Source of the DNA: Lentisphaerae bacterium GWF2_38_69
GTDB lineage: Bacteria; Verrucomicrobiota; Lentisphaeria; Victivallales; GWF2-38-69
Assembly: GCA_001803205.1 (NCBI GenBank)
Contig: MHBE01000065.1
Span: forward strand, 1-47,535
Direction of reading: 5' to 3'
Length of the DNA: 47,535 nt
The position numbers were made by a program, and so were the translations under genes. Under the pieces are notes generated by a model. It worked only from the letters and a program-made list of their open reading frames with translations. It did no database searches and had not been told where the DNA came from. This document shows, piece by piece, positions 1 through 7,850 of the stretch (within the stretch, counting starts at the first letter, position 1; every line of letters starts with the position of its first letter).

Positions 1-125
1 GTTCTTCTTTAAAATTTTTTGTCGAATCTTAAAATGAACTCTTATGAATATTTTTAAACCATTTTTATATCAAGTCCACAATTTGTTACGCTGGCAAATA
101 ATGCGCATGTTCCTGAATACAAAAA

Positions 126-149
126 GCCGACAATCAGGAGATTGCCGGC
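126..149 (-). terminator. Rho-independent terminator of the 870-aa exported protein gene
   Basis: Two 10-base arms (126-135 and 140-149) enclose a 4-base loop. Read on the minus strand, one pair is a G-U wobble and the stem is followed at once by a run of five U. It lies about 20 bases past the stop codon of the minus-strand gene that ends at 168, so it most likely ends that transcript. Confidence 0.85.
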
Positions 150-167
150 AAAATTGCTTTGTTAATT

Positions 168-2780
168 TTATTGAGCTGTCATTTGCTTAGATGAACCATA
201 AATTGCAGGTACAAATAAAGCAAAAGACTGATCCCTGTCCCAGGCGTACTCAGGAATGAAAGCTGGACGGGTGGCTGGCACATTTTTGTTTATCTGCATC
301 TGTTTGTATTCGCGCGGATTAATCATGAACCCGTAGTATTTTATTGAATAATTGCGACTTAGTCCATTAACCTGATGCGTAACATATCCATACCCGTTTG
401 TAGTGGAACTGTTTGTATAAGTGCGGCTGCTACTTTGAGTGGTTACTTTCCCTTCAGACTCAGGGCCGAAGACACTGAACTTCCAATATCCGCCGTGTCC
501 TTCGTTTATTACATCATTCCTGTTTGTAAACTGAGTAAAATCCATATCAAATGTATGAGTTTCCTTCCAGTCATATCCGAAATGTTTATCCGGAGAGGAA
601 GGCGCAAGCCATTTAACTGCCCTGTCTTTGAAGGTATCCTTGCCAGGTTGGACTTTCATATCTGCAAGTTCCTTTAATTCTCCAAGGATTCTATAATTGT
701 GATAATATCCGTCATCAACGAGTTTTATCAGTTCGGCTTCTTTTTCAAATTCGAACAAATTTCCAACTCCTTTCCACCAATTGTCTTTATTTTCAAGTCC
801 ATCAGTCATTGCGCTGTATATCTTCTGATCCTGATCCCATGTGTTGCCTGGATTATAGAGATCGAAATAATTGAAATATCCCTGGGACTGATCAGAGAAA
901 ACGCCTCCGGCAATAGGAATGATATTATAATTAATTCCTCTGTGGATACCCCATCCCCGCACCGTTGTTGCTATTTTTTCATCCCATACAAGTTCTCCTA
1001 TAGTAAGTATGGGGTGTTTCCCTTCAAAGAAAATGATTCCTTTGTCCCTGTTCTCTTTAATATTCTTATTATCAAAAGTCACAGTATTAAAAACGCTTGC
1101 TGTGAATACATCCCCCGATCCTTTTGTAATCATATTATTCAGATAACCTTTATATCCGGCGTGAGCTTCTACAGGAAGCACTGCTCCTTTTCGGCCATAC
1201 CCCATTGACCATTCTGAGCTAATGCCTGAACCGGTCTCAACTCCAGATGTTTTTACATTCTTGAAATTAACGGAGAGCTTTAAGTCGGCACTCTCGCCTT
1301 TTATCAAAGCAGTCGGAGAATATCCCAGGAATATAGCCAATACCTGTCTTCCCTGTTCATCGCACCTTCTTAAAGCTTCTCCTTTAGCATCTTTACTGTA
1401 TTCGCCTATAAGCTGTCCTTCTTTCTCCGTGGATTTTTTCGTTTGGATCTGGCCAATAAAACAATCCTTTTTAGCCTTAAATTTATCTCCAACATATCCT
1501 TCAATTTTAGTGCCAGTAATGCTGTCACCTTTTATCCATAGATTCTTCCCTTCATCCATGGAAATTTTTGGGCCTCTGCAATCAAATAGTATCGTACTGC
1601 AACTACCGAATAATCCTGCTATTTTTTTAGAAAAATCATTAAAGGCAGTACAGTCTTCCCAATATTCATAGAAGCTATTTTGAGTATAACATGCAGATAT
1701 TAAACTATTGAATCTCCTATTTGCATTATCATAAGTAAATGTATGTTTATTAATAAATATATTCCAGGAATATTCACGAGCTCTGCTTCCTATAGGTCCT
1801 CTCACATGATATGAGTAAATATCTGCCCATGATTCCATTGTATAATAAGCATATGTAGGTTTATTATCATCTATATAGCCTCCGAGTCCGCTTGCTCCGC
1901 CCCCACATATCCCTCCCCAAGTAGTATGAGTGTTTTTTGCCGGTTCAACATATTTTTTATCATAACCTTCTAAAACATTATACCGATTGGTAGTGCATCC
2001 GAATAAATCATCCTTATTCGGGCAACCGGCATTCATTTTAATGTTATGAAAGAAAATATAGTTTGCTATACCCCAGAAATCACCGTTTGTGCCATTTGGA
2101 GTACCATATTGCCTGCTGACTTCAACAAAGATTGGCGGGCAACGCTTATCGTTATCCTCTGCGCCTATAGTAACGGAGTTTAGATCTATCACATCTATTC
2201 CCTTGATACAAAAGTCAAAGTTCCAGTAATTAACATATTTGAGTTTGCGTTCCTTTATACATTTGGCTGTATCATCATAAATTTCTTCATATTGAAATAA
2301 AAAGCATTTATTTGATTCACATGAGCTGCTTACAGCCCAGATATCCTGCTTATCTCCAAAGCGTTCACGCATGTCGAACCAGAATATCTGCATATAACTG
2401 TGACCCCAAGATCCATGAATATATGTCATTTGATCTAGCATTTTACCTTCAATATTAATAATAGAAGTTTTGTTTCCATCCCATGTGCAACTTCCAGAGG
2501 CATTAACATTGTCTACAAGGAAAAGTTTTCCTACAAGTTCTAAAGGTTTAACTTCAGTGTAATTCAGCATCGCTACATATTTCCCGCCGAGGTTGCCGAC
2601 AATAACTACTTTTGCATTGCCATGGCTCTGCAGGAACATCCTTGAACCGCCTTTCCCCAAAACAAAACTATTTCCCTGATTATCAAGATATGTTGAATCT
2701 GCAAATGCGTTTCCAACGCCTGCGATAGCGATAAATAATCCTGTTATAAGAATGATTAATTTTTTGATTGCTGTTTTCAT
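168..2780 (-). CDS. Large exported protein of unknown function (870 aa)
   Basis: I do not recognise a family. The start has a good ribosome binding site (AAGGAG upstream of ATG at 2780). Residues 1-27 form a Sec signal peptide: Lys-rich start, hydrophobic core, likely cut after AFA. The mature part is rich in aromatic residues, Gly and Asn and has many Cys, often in near pairs (SCESNKC, GCTTNR, SACYTQ), so disulfides in an oxidising compartment are plausible. There are no transmembrane helices after the signal peptide, no LPXTG and no clear repeat. The C-terminus contains FIPEYAWD, which recurs as FIPDYMWN in the fragment at 5267-5536, so this belongs to a small local family. A terminator follows it. 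Function cannot be assigned; a surface or periplasmic role is inferred from the export signal only. Confidence 0.85.
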   Translation of the reverse strand: MKTAIKKLIILITGLFIAIAGVGNAFADSTYLDNQGNSFVLGKGGSRMFLQSHGNAKVVIVGNLGGKYVAMLNYTEVKPLELVGKLFLVDNVNASGSCTWDGNKTSIINIEGKMLDQMTYIHGSWGHSYMQIFWFDMRERFGDKQDIWAVSSSCESNKCFLFQYEEIYDDTAKCIKERKLKYVNYWNFDFCIKGIDVIDLNSVTIGAEDNDKRCPPIFVEVSRQYGTPNGTNGDFWGIANYIFFHNIKMNAGCPNKDDLFGCTTNRYNVLEGYDKKYVEPAKNTHTTWGGICGGGASGLGGYIDDNKPTYAYYTMESWADIYSYHVRGPIGSRAREYSWNIFINKHTFTYDNANRRFNSLISACYTQNSFYEYWEDCTAFNDFSKKIAGLFGSCSTILFDCRGPKISMDEGKNLWIKGDSITGTKIEGYVGDKFKAKKDCFIGQIQTKKSTEKEGQLIGEYSKDAKGEALRRCDEQGRQVLAIFLGYSPTALIKGESADLKLSVNFKNVKTSGVETGSGISSEWSMGYGRKGAVLPVEAHAGYKGYLNNMITKGSGDVFTASVFNTVTFDNKNIKENRDKGIIFFEGKHPILTIGELVWDEKIATTVRGWGIHRGINYNIIPIAGGVFSDQSQGYFNYFDLYNPGNTWDQDQKIYSAMTDGLENKDNWWKGVGNLFEFEKEAELIKLVDDGYYHNYRILGELKELADMKVQPGKDTFKDRAVKWLAPSSPDKHFGYDWKETHTFDMDFTQFTNRNDVINEGHGGYWKFSVFGPESEGKVTTQSSSRTYTNSSTTNGYGYVTHQVNGLSRNYSIKYYGFMINPREYKQMQINKNVPATRPAFIPEYAWDRDQSFALFVPAIYGSSKQMTAQ

Positions 2781-2850
2781 ATTTAGCTCCTTTAGTTGAA
2801 CTTGTTTTAAAATAATTACTTAGATGTGCTTAATATGATCCAAGTATTTA

Positions 2851-3228
2851 TTAGCAAAGGAGCTGGCAGTTGAAGTAGCTTAATGGTATTGATGATAGTT
2901 TGTGAGGTTTATTAAAAACAATATTGATCTTATTGTTTGCAGCATAAGAATCGAAAACATAAGAATCCTTTAATAGCGCATAAGAAGTAAATTTTTCACT
3001 ATTAAAGATTCTTCTCGTTTGAATACAGCAATCGTCATCATAAATATATGAGCAGATTTCATCTCTCTCAGCATCGGGATTGCCGGTAAATTCAATCATT
3101 GTGAATTGAGAACTTAATATCTCTTCTGTATAGCAAATCTCTACTGAGAGAAAAGAGCAGATAAACAGCCCCGTCAACAGCAGCATCGCCATCTGAAAGA
3201 TTCTGATTTTGCCTGTCAGTTTCTTCAT
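2851..3228 (-). CDS. Small exported hypothetical protein (125 aa)
   Basis: Unrecognised. Residues about 8-30 form a hydrophobic stretch after a basic start (MKKLTGKIR), which fits a signal peptide or membrane anchor. The rest is about 90 residues with several Cys (CSYIYDDDCC near the middle, CQLLC at the very end), so disulfides are possible. A purine-rich AAAGAG lies just before the ATG. It is 70 bases upstream of the 870-aa exported protein gene on the same strand and may share a transcript with it. Its promoter region faces that of the XRE-PAS regulator at 3420. Confidence 0.6.
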   Translation of the reverse strand: MKKLTGKIRIFQMAMLLLTGLFICSFLSVEICYTEEILSSQFTMIEFTGNPDAERDEICSYIYDDDCCIQTRRIFNSEKFTSYALLKDSYVFDSYAANNKINIVFNKPHKLSSIPLSYFNCQLLC

Positions 3229-3307
3229 CTCTTTTCTCTCTTTATATTATTTCTGCTTCCTGCCAATAATTATATTACGCCAATTTATGAAATATTATCT
3301 CAAATGT

Positions 3308-3340
3308 TGATATATCAGTATTATTAACATTTTATTGTTA
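3308..3340. promoter_or_regulatory. Two palindromes in a divergent promoter region
   Basis: The 191-base gap between the minus gene starting at 3228 and the plus gene starting at 3420 is very AT-rich. It contains a perfect 10-base palindrome (TGATATATCA, 3308-3317) and an inverted repeat TAACA-6-TGTTA (3325-3340). Such sites between divergent genes often bind the adjacent helix-turn-helix regulator. Binding by the 3420 product is inference. Confidence 0.3.
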
Positions 3341-3419
3341 TCTATAATCACTAATATGTTTACTATTATCTATTTTATATTAACATTTAATTATATTAAA
3401 ACATCCAGGAGGGAAGATT

Positions 3420-4613
3420 ATGGAATTCTACAGGGGAAAATTCATAGAACTCAGAAAGCAGAAAAAGATAAAACTTGCCGCATTGGCAAGAAAGATAAGC
3501 ATGTCCAGAATAACACTGTGGCACTGGGAAAAAGGCACCAGGATTCCATCAGAGAAGCAAACAAGAGAGCTTGCCAGAAGTATGGGAGTATCGGTTGACT
3601 CATTTTCAGACCTCAAACGGGAAGCCCCTATTTCAGAAAAAGGAATGGGCGAAGAGGGAAAAACCTTCTCCAAGTGGATATCTTTCGATGATCAGGAGAT
3701 AACTGAAAGAAAGAGCTGCCAGTCACAACTCCTCGAAGGTATTTCCAAACAATTTGAAGAATCTTCCCTTTCCGTCAAAATCATGAGGATCCTCCTTAAT
3801 TACGGCGAAGTTATGCTTTATGTAAAAGATTCTTCTCAAAAATACATCGCTGCAAGCAAGGAATTCCTCAATTTGGTTTCAATGCCCTCTGAAATAAGCG
3901 TACATGGTCAAACTGACCTCAAACTTTTTCCTGCCAGGGATGCCAAAGAGAACCTTGAAGAAGACGAAAAGGTTATATTAACTGGCGAACGGGTTAAAAA
4001 TCGTGAAGGATATATCCCCGGAAGCAGAAAACAAAAATGGGGTATCATTTCAAAAATTCCTACTTATAACGCAGAAGGAAAAATCACAGGACTAGTCGGG
4101 TCATTTATAGATATTTCCAGGCGGAAAAACGCCGAATATCTTGCCGACATGCTCAGAAAAGGGCTGGACCTTTTAAATGATCAAGTGATTTTCATGGGCA
4201 CAGGCAGGCATATTACATCCGAACACGAATCCTTTTTGCCTGAAAAAATGATTTATATTTCACAAAATGAGTTAGTCAAAAGATTTTATTCACAAAAGCC
4301 GGATGCTTCTTTAGACGATATAGCCAAGTTAGTCAATTCCCTTAAACTGGAAAGTCCGCAACATGATTTTGACTCCCTGAAAAACCAAGGCTACTCAAGA
4401 ATCCATTACAAAATAAAGGCACCTGACAATGAGAACGAAACTCTCAATGTTCGAGCTACTCTTTACCACGCCCCTGAAGCTGATCTATATTTCGGCTTTA
4501 TTGAGATCGACAAACTCCGCAATACTGTTGAAAAAATCACCTCCCTCCTACGAGAAAAACATGTTGATGAATCAATAATCCAGGAAATCCTGAGTCAAAA
4601 TTTCGATTCCTGA
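3420..4613 (+). CDS. XRE-family helix-turn-helix regulator with PAS sensor domain
   Basis: Likely a cytoplasmic transcription regulator that reads a small-molecule or redox signal. Residues 1-60 are a lambda-repressor-like (XRE) helix-turn-helix (LAALARKISMSRITLWHWEK). Residues about 120-240 look like a PAS fold with its usual end (GLVGSFIDISRRK). The last 150 residues are not recognised. There is no kinase, GGDEF or membrane segment. The ATG at 3420 follows a strong AGGAGG site and is preferred over an overlapping reading frame from 3335. It is transcribed away from the exported-protein genes, whose shared gap carries palindromes, so it may control them. Family recognition is firm for the HTH and fair for the PAS domain. 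Confidence 0.85.
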   Translation: MEFYRGKFIELRKQKKIKLAALARKISMSRITLWHWEKGTRIPSEKQTRELARSMGVSVDSFSDLKREAPISEKGMGEEGKTFSKWISFDDQEITERKSCQSQLLEGISKQFEESSLSVKIMRILLNYGEVMLYVKDSSQKYIAASKEFLNLVSMPSEISVHGQTDLKLFPARDAKENLEEDEKVILTGERVKNREGYIPGSRKQKWGIISKIPTYNAEGKITGLVGSFIDISRRKNAEYLADMLRKGLDLLNDQVIFMGTGRHITSEHESFLPEKMIYISQNELVKRFYSQKPDASLDDIAKLVNSLKLESPQHDFDSLKNQGYSRIHYKIKAPDNENETLNVRATLYHAPEADLYFGFIEIDKLRNTVEKITSLLREKHVDESIIQEILSQNFDS

Positions 4614-4660
4614 CACTCAAAACTTCATATTTACAAGATTTCTCCTTATTTTCTTTTTAT

Positions 4661-4673
4661 TGACATAGTGTCA
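4661..4673. promoter_or_regulatory. Candidate TetR operator upstream of the truncated tetR gene
   Basis: Inverted repeat TGACA-TAG-TGTCA lies 32 bases before the start of the TetR-type gene. TetR regulators commonly bind such palindromes in their own promoter. The left arm overlaps a TTGACA that could be a -35 box, which would fit repression. A second short inverted repeat, AGTA-AA-TACT, follows at once. If the regulator is broken, as it seems, the site may now be an orphan. Confidence 0.4.
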
Positions 4674-4705
4674 GTAAATACTCACTTACATAAGAGAAAG
4701 AAAAG

Positions 4706-4975
4706 ATGACAGACAGACAAATAGAAATACTTGAAGCAAGCGTAAGGCTCGCTGCGAAGAATGGCGTTCAGGCTATGACGATAAAGAATATTTCTTCTGA
4801 AATAGGCTTGACCGAAGCGGCGCTTTACAGGCACTTCCAGTCCAAGAGGGATATACTGCTCGGAATCATCCACCTCTTCACTCTGACATCTGAAGGTGAT
4901 TTCAAAGCTATATCGATGGACACTTCTTCTGCACTGCTTTTAGATATGCATTGGCACCTATGTTCAAATCATTGA
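4706..4975 (+). pseudogene. Truncated TetR-family regulator (DNA-binding domain only)
   Basis: Residues 1-60 are a textbook TetR N-terminus: helix-turn-helix with IKNISSEIGLTEAALYRHF and the start of the next helix (KRDILLGIIHLF). Typical members have about 190-210 residues, but this frame stops after 89, and from about residue 62 the sequence no longer looks like TetR. From about 4890 the DNA instead reads as part of an exported-protein fragment on the other strand (4908-5162). I infer a deletion or rearrangement that cut off the ligand-binding domain. A short HTH-only protein could still be made, since the start region and candidate operator are intact. Confidence 0.7.
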
Positions 4976-5162
4976 ATTGCGCAATTGATTTCTCTGTATC
5001 CCATATTGGCTTTTCAGAGGCAGCAAAAACTCCCGGGTTCTTATTGCCTTCGTCAAAATTATTATTTCCTGCCTTGCTATCTTCTGCATTAACTGATAAT
5101 AAAAAAGGAGCAAATATTGAAGTAACAGCGCATATAGTCTTTTGAAAACAGTCTTTACAGAT
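4908..5162 (-). pseudogene. N-terminal fragment of an exported protein
   Basis: A minus-strand frame of 84 codons reads as a signal peptide (hydrophobic core ending FAPFLLSVNA) followed by an Asn/Lys-rich segment with IAQFNDLNIGANAYLKAV, then stops at TAG (4908-4910). A strong AAGGAGG (5174-5180) stands at the right place, but the in-frame codon there is ATC at 5160-5162, with no ATG, GTG or TTG nearby. The gene therefore appears both to have lost its start and to have been cut at its 3' end by the junction with the tetR fragment. Whether it belongs to the same family as the 870-aa protein is not shown. Confidence 0.5.
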
Positions 5163-5222
5163 TTTCTTTCTGTCCTCCTTTATCGCATTTAAATTTATGG
5201 TTTTATATCATTATAACAAAAA

Positions 5223-5246
5223 ACCGGCAGTTCAAAAACCGCCGGT
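5223..5246 (-). terminator. Rho-independent terminator after the 5267-5536 fragment
   Basis: Arms ACCGGC (5223-5228) and GCCGGT (5241-5246) pair, with a further GTT/AAC inside. On the minus strand the hairpin is followed by a run of five U. It lies about 20 bases past the stop of the fragment at 5267, the same layout as for the 870-aa gene, so both members of the family kept their own terminator. Confidence 0.8.
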
Positions 5247-5266
5247 CAAAATCAAATGGTTAGAAA

Positions 5267-5536
5267 TTATTCTGCATGGACTTTGCCTATTATTTCATAG
5301 GCCATGAGCCAATAGTCCATGGAGTTATTCCACATATAGTCAGGGATAAACGAAAGGTTTGCGCTTCCTGTTCTATCTTTATAATTAGCTTTGAGTTCGC
5401 TAACGGGGATTTTGTAAACAACAGGCTTTATCAGAAGATTTTCCTTTAAATCCTTGCCCGGAGTTTTTGAACAAGGAATCATCAATGACCAATGAAAGAA
5501 GATTTGATTTGCAGAATAGATTGGTTGATTTCGATT
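5267..5536 (-). pseudogene. C-terminal remnant of a paralogue of the 870-aa exported protein
   Basis: The open frame runs from 5536 to a stop at 5267. A TTG at 5485 has no ribosome binding site and would yield only 72 residues. Its end matches the end of the 870-aa protein in spacing and motif: FHWSLMI against KYYGFMI, then FIPDYMWN against FIPEYAWD, then about 20 residues to the stop. It lacks a signal peptide, and the upstream sequence does not continue the frame. I therefore read it as the 3' end of a second copy whose body was deleted. It keeps its own terminator. Confidence 0.6.
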
Positions 5537-5686
5537 TTATTTAAGAGTATAGAAACTGCTAAGAAAAATGCTAAGATGTCTTAAAAAATTGACTTGGAAA
5601 TTGGATGTTCCTTGTTGATCATTAGATATTTCAGAAGGAAATAATATTAATGAACTATCGCACATCGTAAATGACAATGAACCTTG

Positions 5687-5718
5687 ACAAATTTGCTCGC
5701 GGCTTCGCTGCTCTAAGA
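5687..5718. repeat. 32-bp dispersed repeat, copy 1
   Basis: This segment matches 17124-17155 at 30 of 32 positions. The shared core is GCGGCTTCGCTGCTCTAAGA, which holds a small hairpin (GCGGC-TTC-GCTGC, one G-U). Both copies sit within 20 bases of the stop codon of a minus-strand gene and touch a heptanucleotide array, here AGACTAT, AGACTAA at 5716-5729. Confidence 0.75.
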
Positions 5719-5733
5719 CTATAGACTAATCAA

Positions 5734-7149
5734 TCATCTGTTCAGATGAAAATCGGTTTTTCTGCCTTTCACGAAGAAAAGATATGTTAGAATTATAACT
5801 ACTACACAGGCAACTCCGGAATAAAAGACAGTCCTCTGAGTAGGATCAAAATACATTGAGAAGACAATAATCAGATTCGCAGCTAGGCAGAATATCGGAA
5901 TAACCGGATGCAGGATTACTCTGAACTTAAGTTTATCCGGATCGCCGCCGTGTTTAACATAATACCGTCTGAAACCCAGATGCGCGGCTCCTATCATCGC
6001 CCAGATGAGGCAGCCTATGAGTCCTGAAGCGTTCATTATCATAAGTATAATTTTCTCCGCTCCGAAAAACTTTATCAGAAGCGCCATCAGCATAAGAGCA
6101 AGAGTAATAAAAACTCCATATATAGGAACCATATGCCTGTTTGTTTTTCCAAGGAACTTCGGAGCCAGGCCTTCGTGGGACATTGACCATAGAAGTCTAG
6201 AACAGGCGTAAAGCGATGAGTTTATAAGAGATAGACAGGCTGTTATTATGACAAAGTTCATAATGTTATAAGCATAAGGTATATTAGCAAATGAAAAGAT
6301 CTGGGCAAACGGGCTCTGACTCAGCCCTGCTTCCTTATATGGAATTATCATTGCCAGCACAATAGTCGAAAGAATATAGAAAAGGAAAATCCGAAAACCT
6401 ACCTGTTTTATAGCTCTTGGAACATTTCTCTCTGGATTTTTCGACTCACCTGCTGCTATTCCGACAAGTTCAGTCCCCTGAAAAGCCACAGATACTGTCA
6501 CCATCGCAAGAAATACCGAAGTCAAACCATTTGGAAACCAGCCGTCAGCGTAAAATGTTTTAAATCCTGCAAGAGTTCCTGCCTGGTGGGGTACGAATCC
6601 AAATATGATCATCACTCCGACGACAATGAAACACAATATCGCAGCAACCTTAATTCCGGCAAACCAGAATTCAGCCTCACCGAAATTGCCGACAGGCAAA
6701 AGGTTTAACAAAGTAAGTCCACCTGAAAAAACTAGACACCAAACCCAGTCCTGCACCATAGGAAACCATGCATGCATTATCATAGCAGAAGCCACCAGAG
6801 CAGCGGCTCCTGAAGTTCCCCAATTCAGCCAGTAGAGCCAGCCTGTGGCATAACCTGCCATAGGAGAAATAAATTTTGAAGCGTAAGCCTGAAAAGATCC
6901 TGATATCGGCATAGCCACGGCCATTTCACCAAGACTAAGCATCGCGGCATACATTATCATGCCGCCGACTATGTAGCCTATGACAGCGCCGAGAGGCCCA
7001 GCTGTCGTCAATACATCCCCTGCTCCGATAAAAAGCCCCGATCCGATAGCTCCGCCTATTGCTATCATCGTCAGGTGGCGGGTTTTCATCCCTCTTGTTA
7101 AGGCTTCCTCTTTCTCGTCATAATATTTTGAGACATCCTCTTCTGCCAT
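5734..7149 (-). CDS. Amino-acid permease, APC superfamily (AAT type)
   Basis: Inner-membrane proton-coupled amino-acid importer of 471 residues, normal for the family, with about 12 hydrophobic helices. The N-terminal motif RHLTMIAIGGAIGSGLFIG is the substrate-binding first helix of the AAT group (LysP, RocE, GabP, S-methylmethionine permeases), and GTELVGIAAGESKNP is the conserved region after helix 6. The substrate cannot be told from these motifs. It stands alone on the minus strand, with a 32-bp repeat just past its stop and a pair of palindromes in its upstream gap. Confidence 0.93.
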   Translation of the reverse strand: MAEEDVSKYYDEKEEALTRGMKTRHLTMIAIGGAIGSGLFIGAGDVLTTAGPLGAVIGYIVGGMIMYAAMLSLGEMAVAMPISGSFQAYASKFISPMAGYATGWLYWLNWGTSGAAALVASAMIMHAWFPMVQDWVWCLVFSGGLTLLNLLPVGNFGEAEFWFAGIKVAAILCFIVVGVMIIFGFVPHQAGTLAGFKTFYADGWFPNGLTSVFLAMVTVSVAFQGTELVGIAAGESKNPERNVPRAIKQVGFRIFLFYILSTIVLAMIIPYKEAGLSQSPFAQIFSFANIPYAYNIMNFVIITACLSLINSSLYACSRLLWSMSHEGLAPKFLGKTNRHMVPIYGVFITLALMLMALLIKFFGAEKIILMIMNASGLIGCLIWAMIGAAHLGFRRYYVKHGGDPDKLKFRVILHPVIPIFCLAANLIIVFSMYFDPTQRTVFYSGVACVVVIILTYLFFVKGRKTDFHLNR

Positions 7150-7240
7150 AAATACTTCCTTTAACTTTCCTTAAAGCATTATACAAATCTTACTGTTTAT
7201 TAATTCCTTCAATTATAATTGATTCTCCCGCTGCAAACTC

Positions 7241-7276
7241 ATTTTTTCGAAAAAATATCAGAATTTATCTGATATT
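7241..7276. promoter_or_regulatory. Two overlapping perfect palindromes between divergent genes
   Basis: A 16-base palindrome, A T6 CG A6 T (7241-7256), overlaps an inverted repeat with 9-base arms AATATCAGA/TCTGATATT and loop ATTTA (7254-7276). They lie between the permease gene (start 7149, minus) and the leader-peptide gene (start 7365, plus). They could be an operator for either gene or, for the arm repeat, an RNA hairpin. Confidence 0.35.
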
Positions 7277-7312
7277 CACTCTTCGTATATTTTTTATTTT
7301 TGGCTTTTGGTC

Positions 7313-7358
7313 TATAATTTATTCTCATAGAGAGAGCAAACTAATTAATAGGGAGGAG
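7313..7358 (+). promoter_or_regulatory. Promoter -10 box and strong ribosome binding site for the small peptide gene
   Basis: TATAAT at 7313-7318 is a perfect -10 box. The -35 region is only a T-run. GGGAGGAG at 7351-7358 is a strong Shine-Dalgarno site with 6 bases to the ATG at 7365. Together they support translation of the 58-codon frame. Confidence 0.55.
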
Positions 7359-7364
7359 TTAATC

Positions 7365-7541
7365 ATGAAAAAGGAACAAAAGAAACATGAGTCAAAGAAC
7401 GATGTCAAGAAGTCTAAAAATGGCAACAAGTCAGATACGCAACAAGATAGGATTGTAACAGAAGTTGAGTTTAGCAAAATTTCAGGAGGCTCTGGTGTGA
7501 TGCACATACCTGGGATTGGGATAGAAAAGGATCTGCAGTAG
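7365..7541 (+). CDS. Double-glycine leader peptide (bacteriocin/RiPP precursor-like), 58 aa
   Basis: A 58-codon gene with a near-ideal ribosome binding site. Residues 1-30 are very Lys/Asn/Gln-rich and look disordered. Residues 31-42 (VTEVEFSKISGG) match the double-glycine leader pattern of exported peptides, hydrophobic-x-x-x-E-F/L-x-x-I-x-G-G, cut after GG by C39-type peptidase ABC transporters. The predicted core is only 16 residues (SGVMHIPGIGIEKDLQ), without Cys. The leader is longer than the usual 15-30. No transporter, peptidase or modifying enzyme lies beside it, so a partner would have to be elsewhere. A second frame (+2) runs on past the stop with Trp, Cys and His, so a frameshifted longer core is possible. 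The gene is well supported; the role is inferred. Confidence 0.6.
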   Translation: MKKEQKKHESKNDVKKSKNGNKSDTQQDRIVTEVEFSKISGGSGVMHIPGIGIEKDLQ

Positions 7542-7850
7542 GTTCACTTCATCATACACTGTGCCAGTCAGGCTTTTCTCTGTGGGTACATCGAAATCTT
7601 CTTAAAACGGGGCGTTTTTTTATTGTTATGACGATTTTCGTGTTGCAGTAGACGAGTTTGACCCGGATTTATTAATCACTGAGAAACGGTTTACTCTTGT
7701 GACATGCGTGAGACGCACCGCAGGAACCAAAAAAAACGACCCAAAATCTACAAGTGCTTTAAGGGTAAGAAAAAGATTAGAACGCAGATAGCGCAGACTT
7801 GCCCCGAGGCCTATTATTATACCCCAGGATACGACTGAAATTAATCAATA
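7542..7850. other. Intergenic region with weak terminator and possible gene decay
   Basis: No intact gene seen. A 6-bp hairpin AAAACG-GGG-CGTTTT followed by T residues (7604-7620) may end the peptide transcript. A plus-strand frame without a start codon is open from 7606 to 7791 (61 codons plus stop). It contains FDPDLLITEKRFTLVTC, faintly like the TLxTC active-site motif of sortases, and then turns basic; it may be a remnant. Two 9-base units (AACGCAGAT, AGCGCAGAC; 7781-7798) look like a degenerate 9-mer repeat. Confidence 0.35.

Noticed and set aside
1222-1671. 149-codon plus-strand frame inside the 870-aa exported protein gene
   Set aside because: Antisense to a gene with signal peptide, ribosome binding site and terminator; no family features.
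3335-3598. 87-codon plus-strand frame overlapping the start of the XRE-PAS gene
   Set aside because: No ribosome binding site and no domain; the frame from 3420 has AGGAGG and a clear helix-turn-helix.
4908-5162. Intact small exported protein gene
   Set aside because: No standard start codon in frame after the ribosome binding site, and the frame ends at the junction with the tetR fragment.
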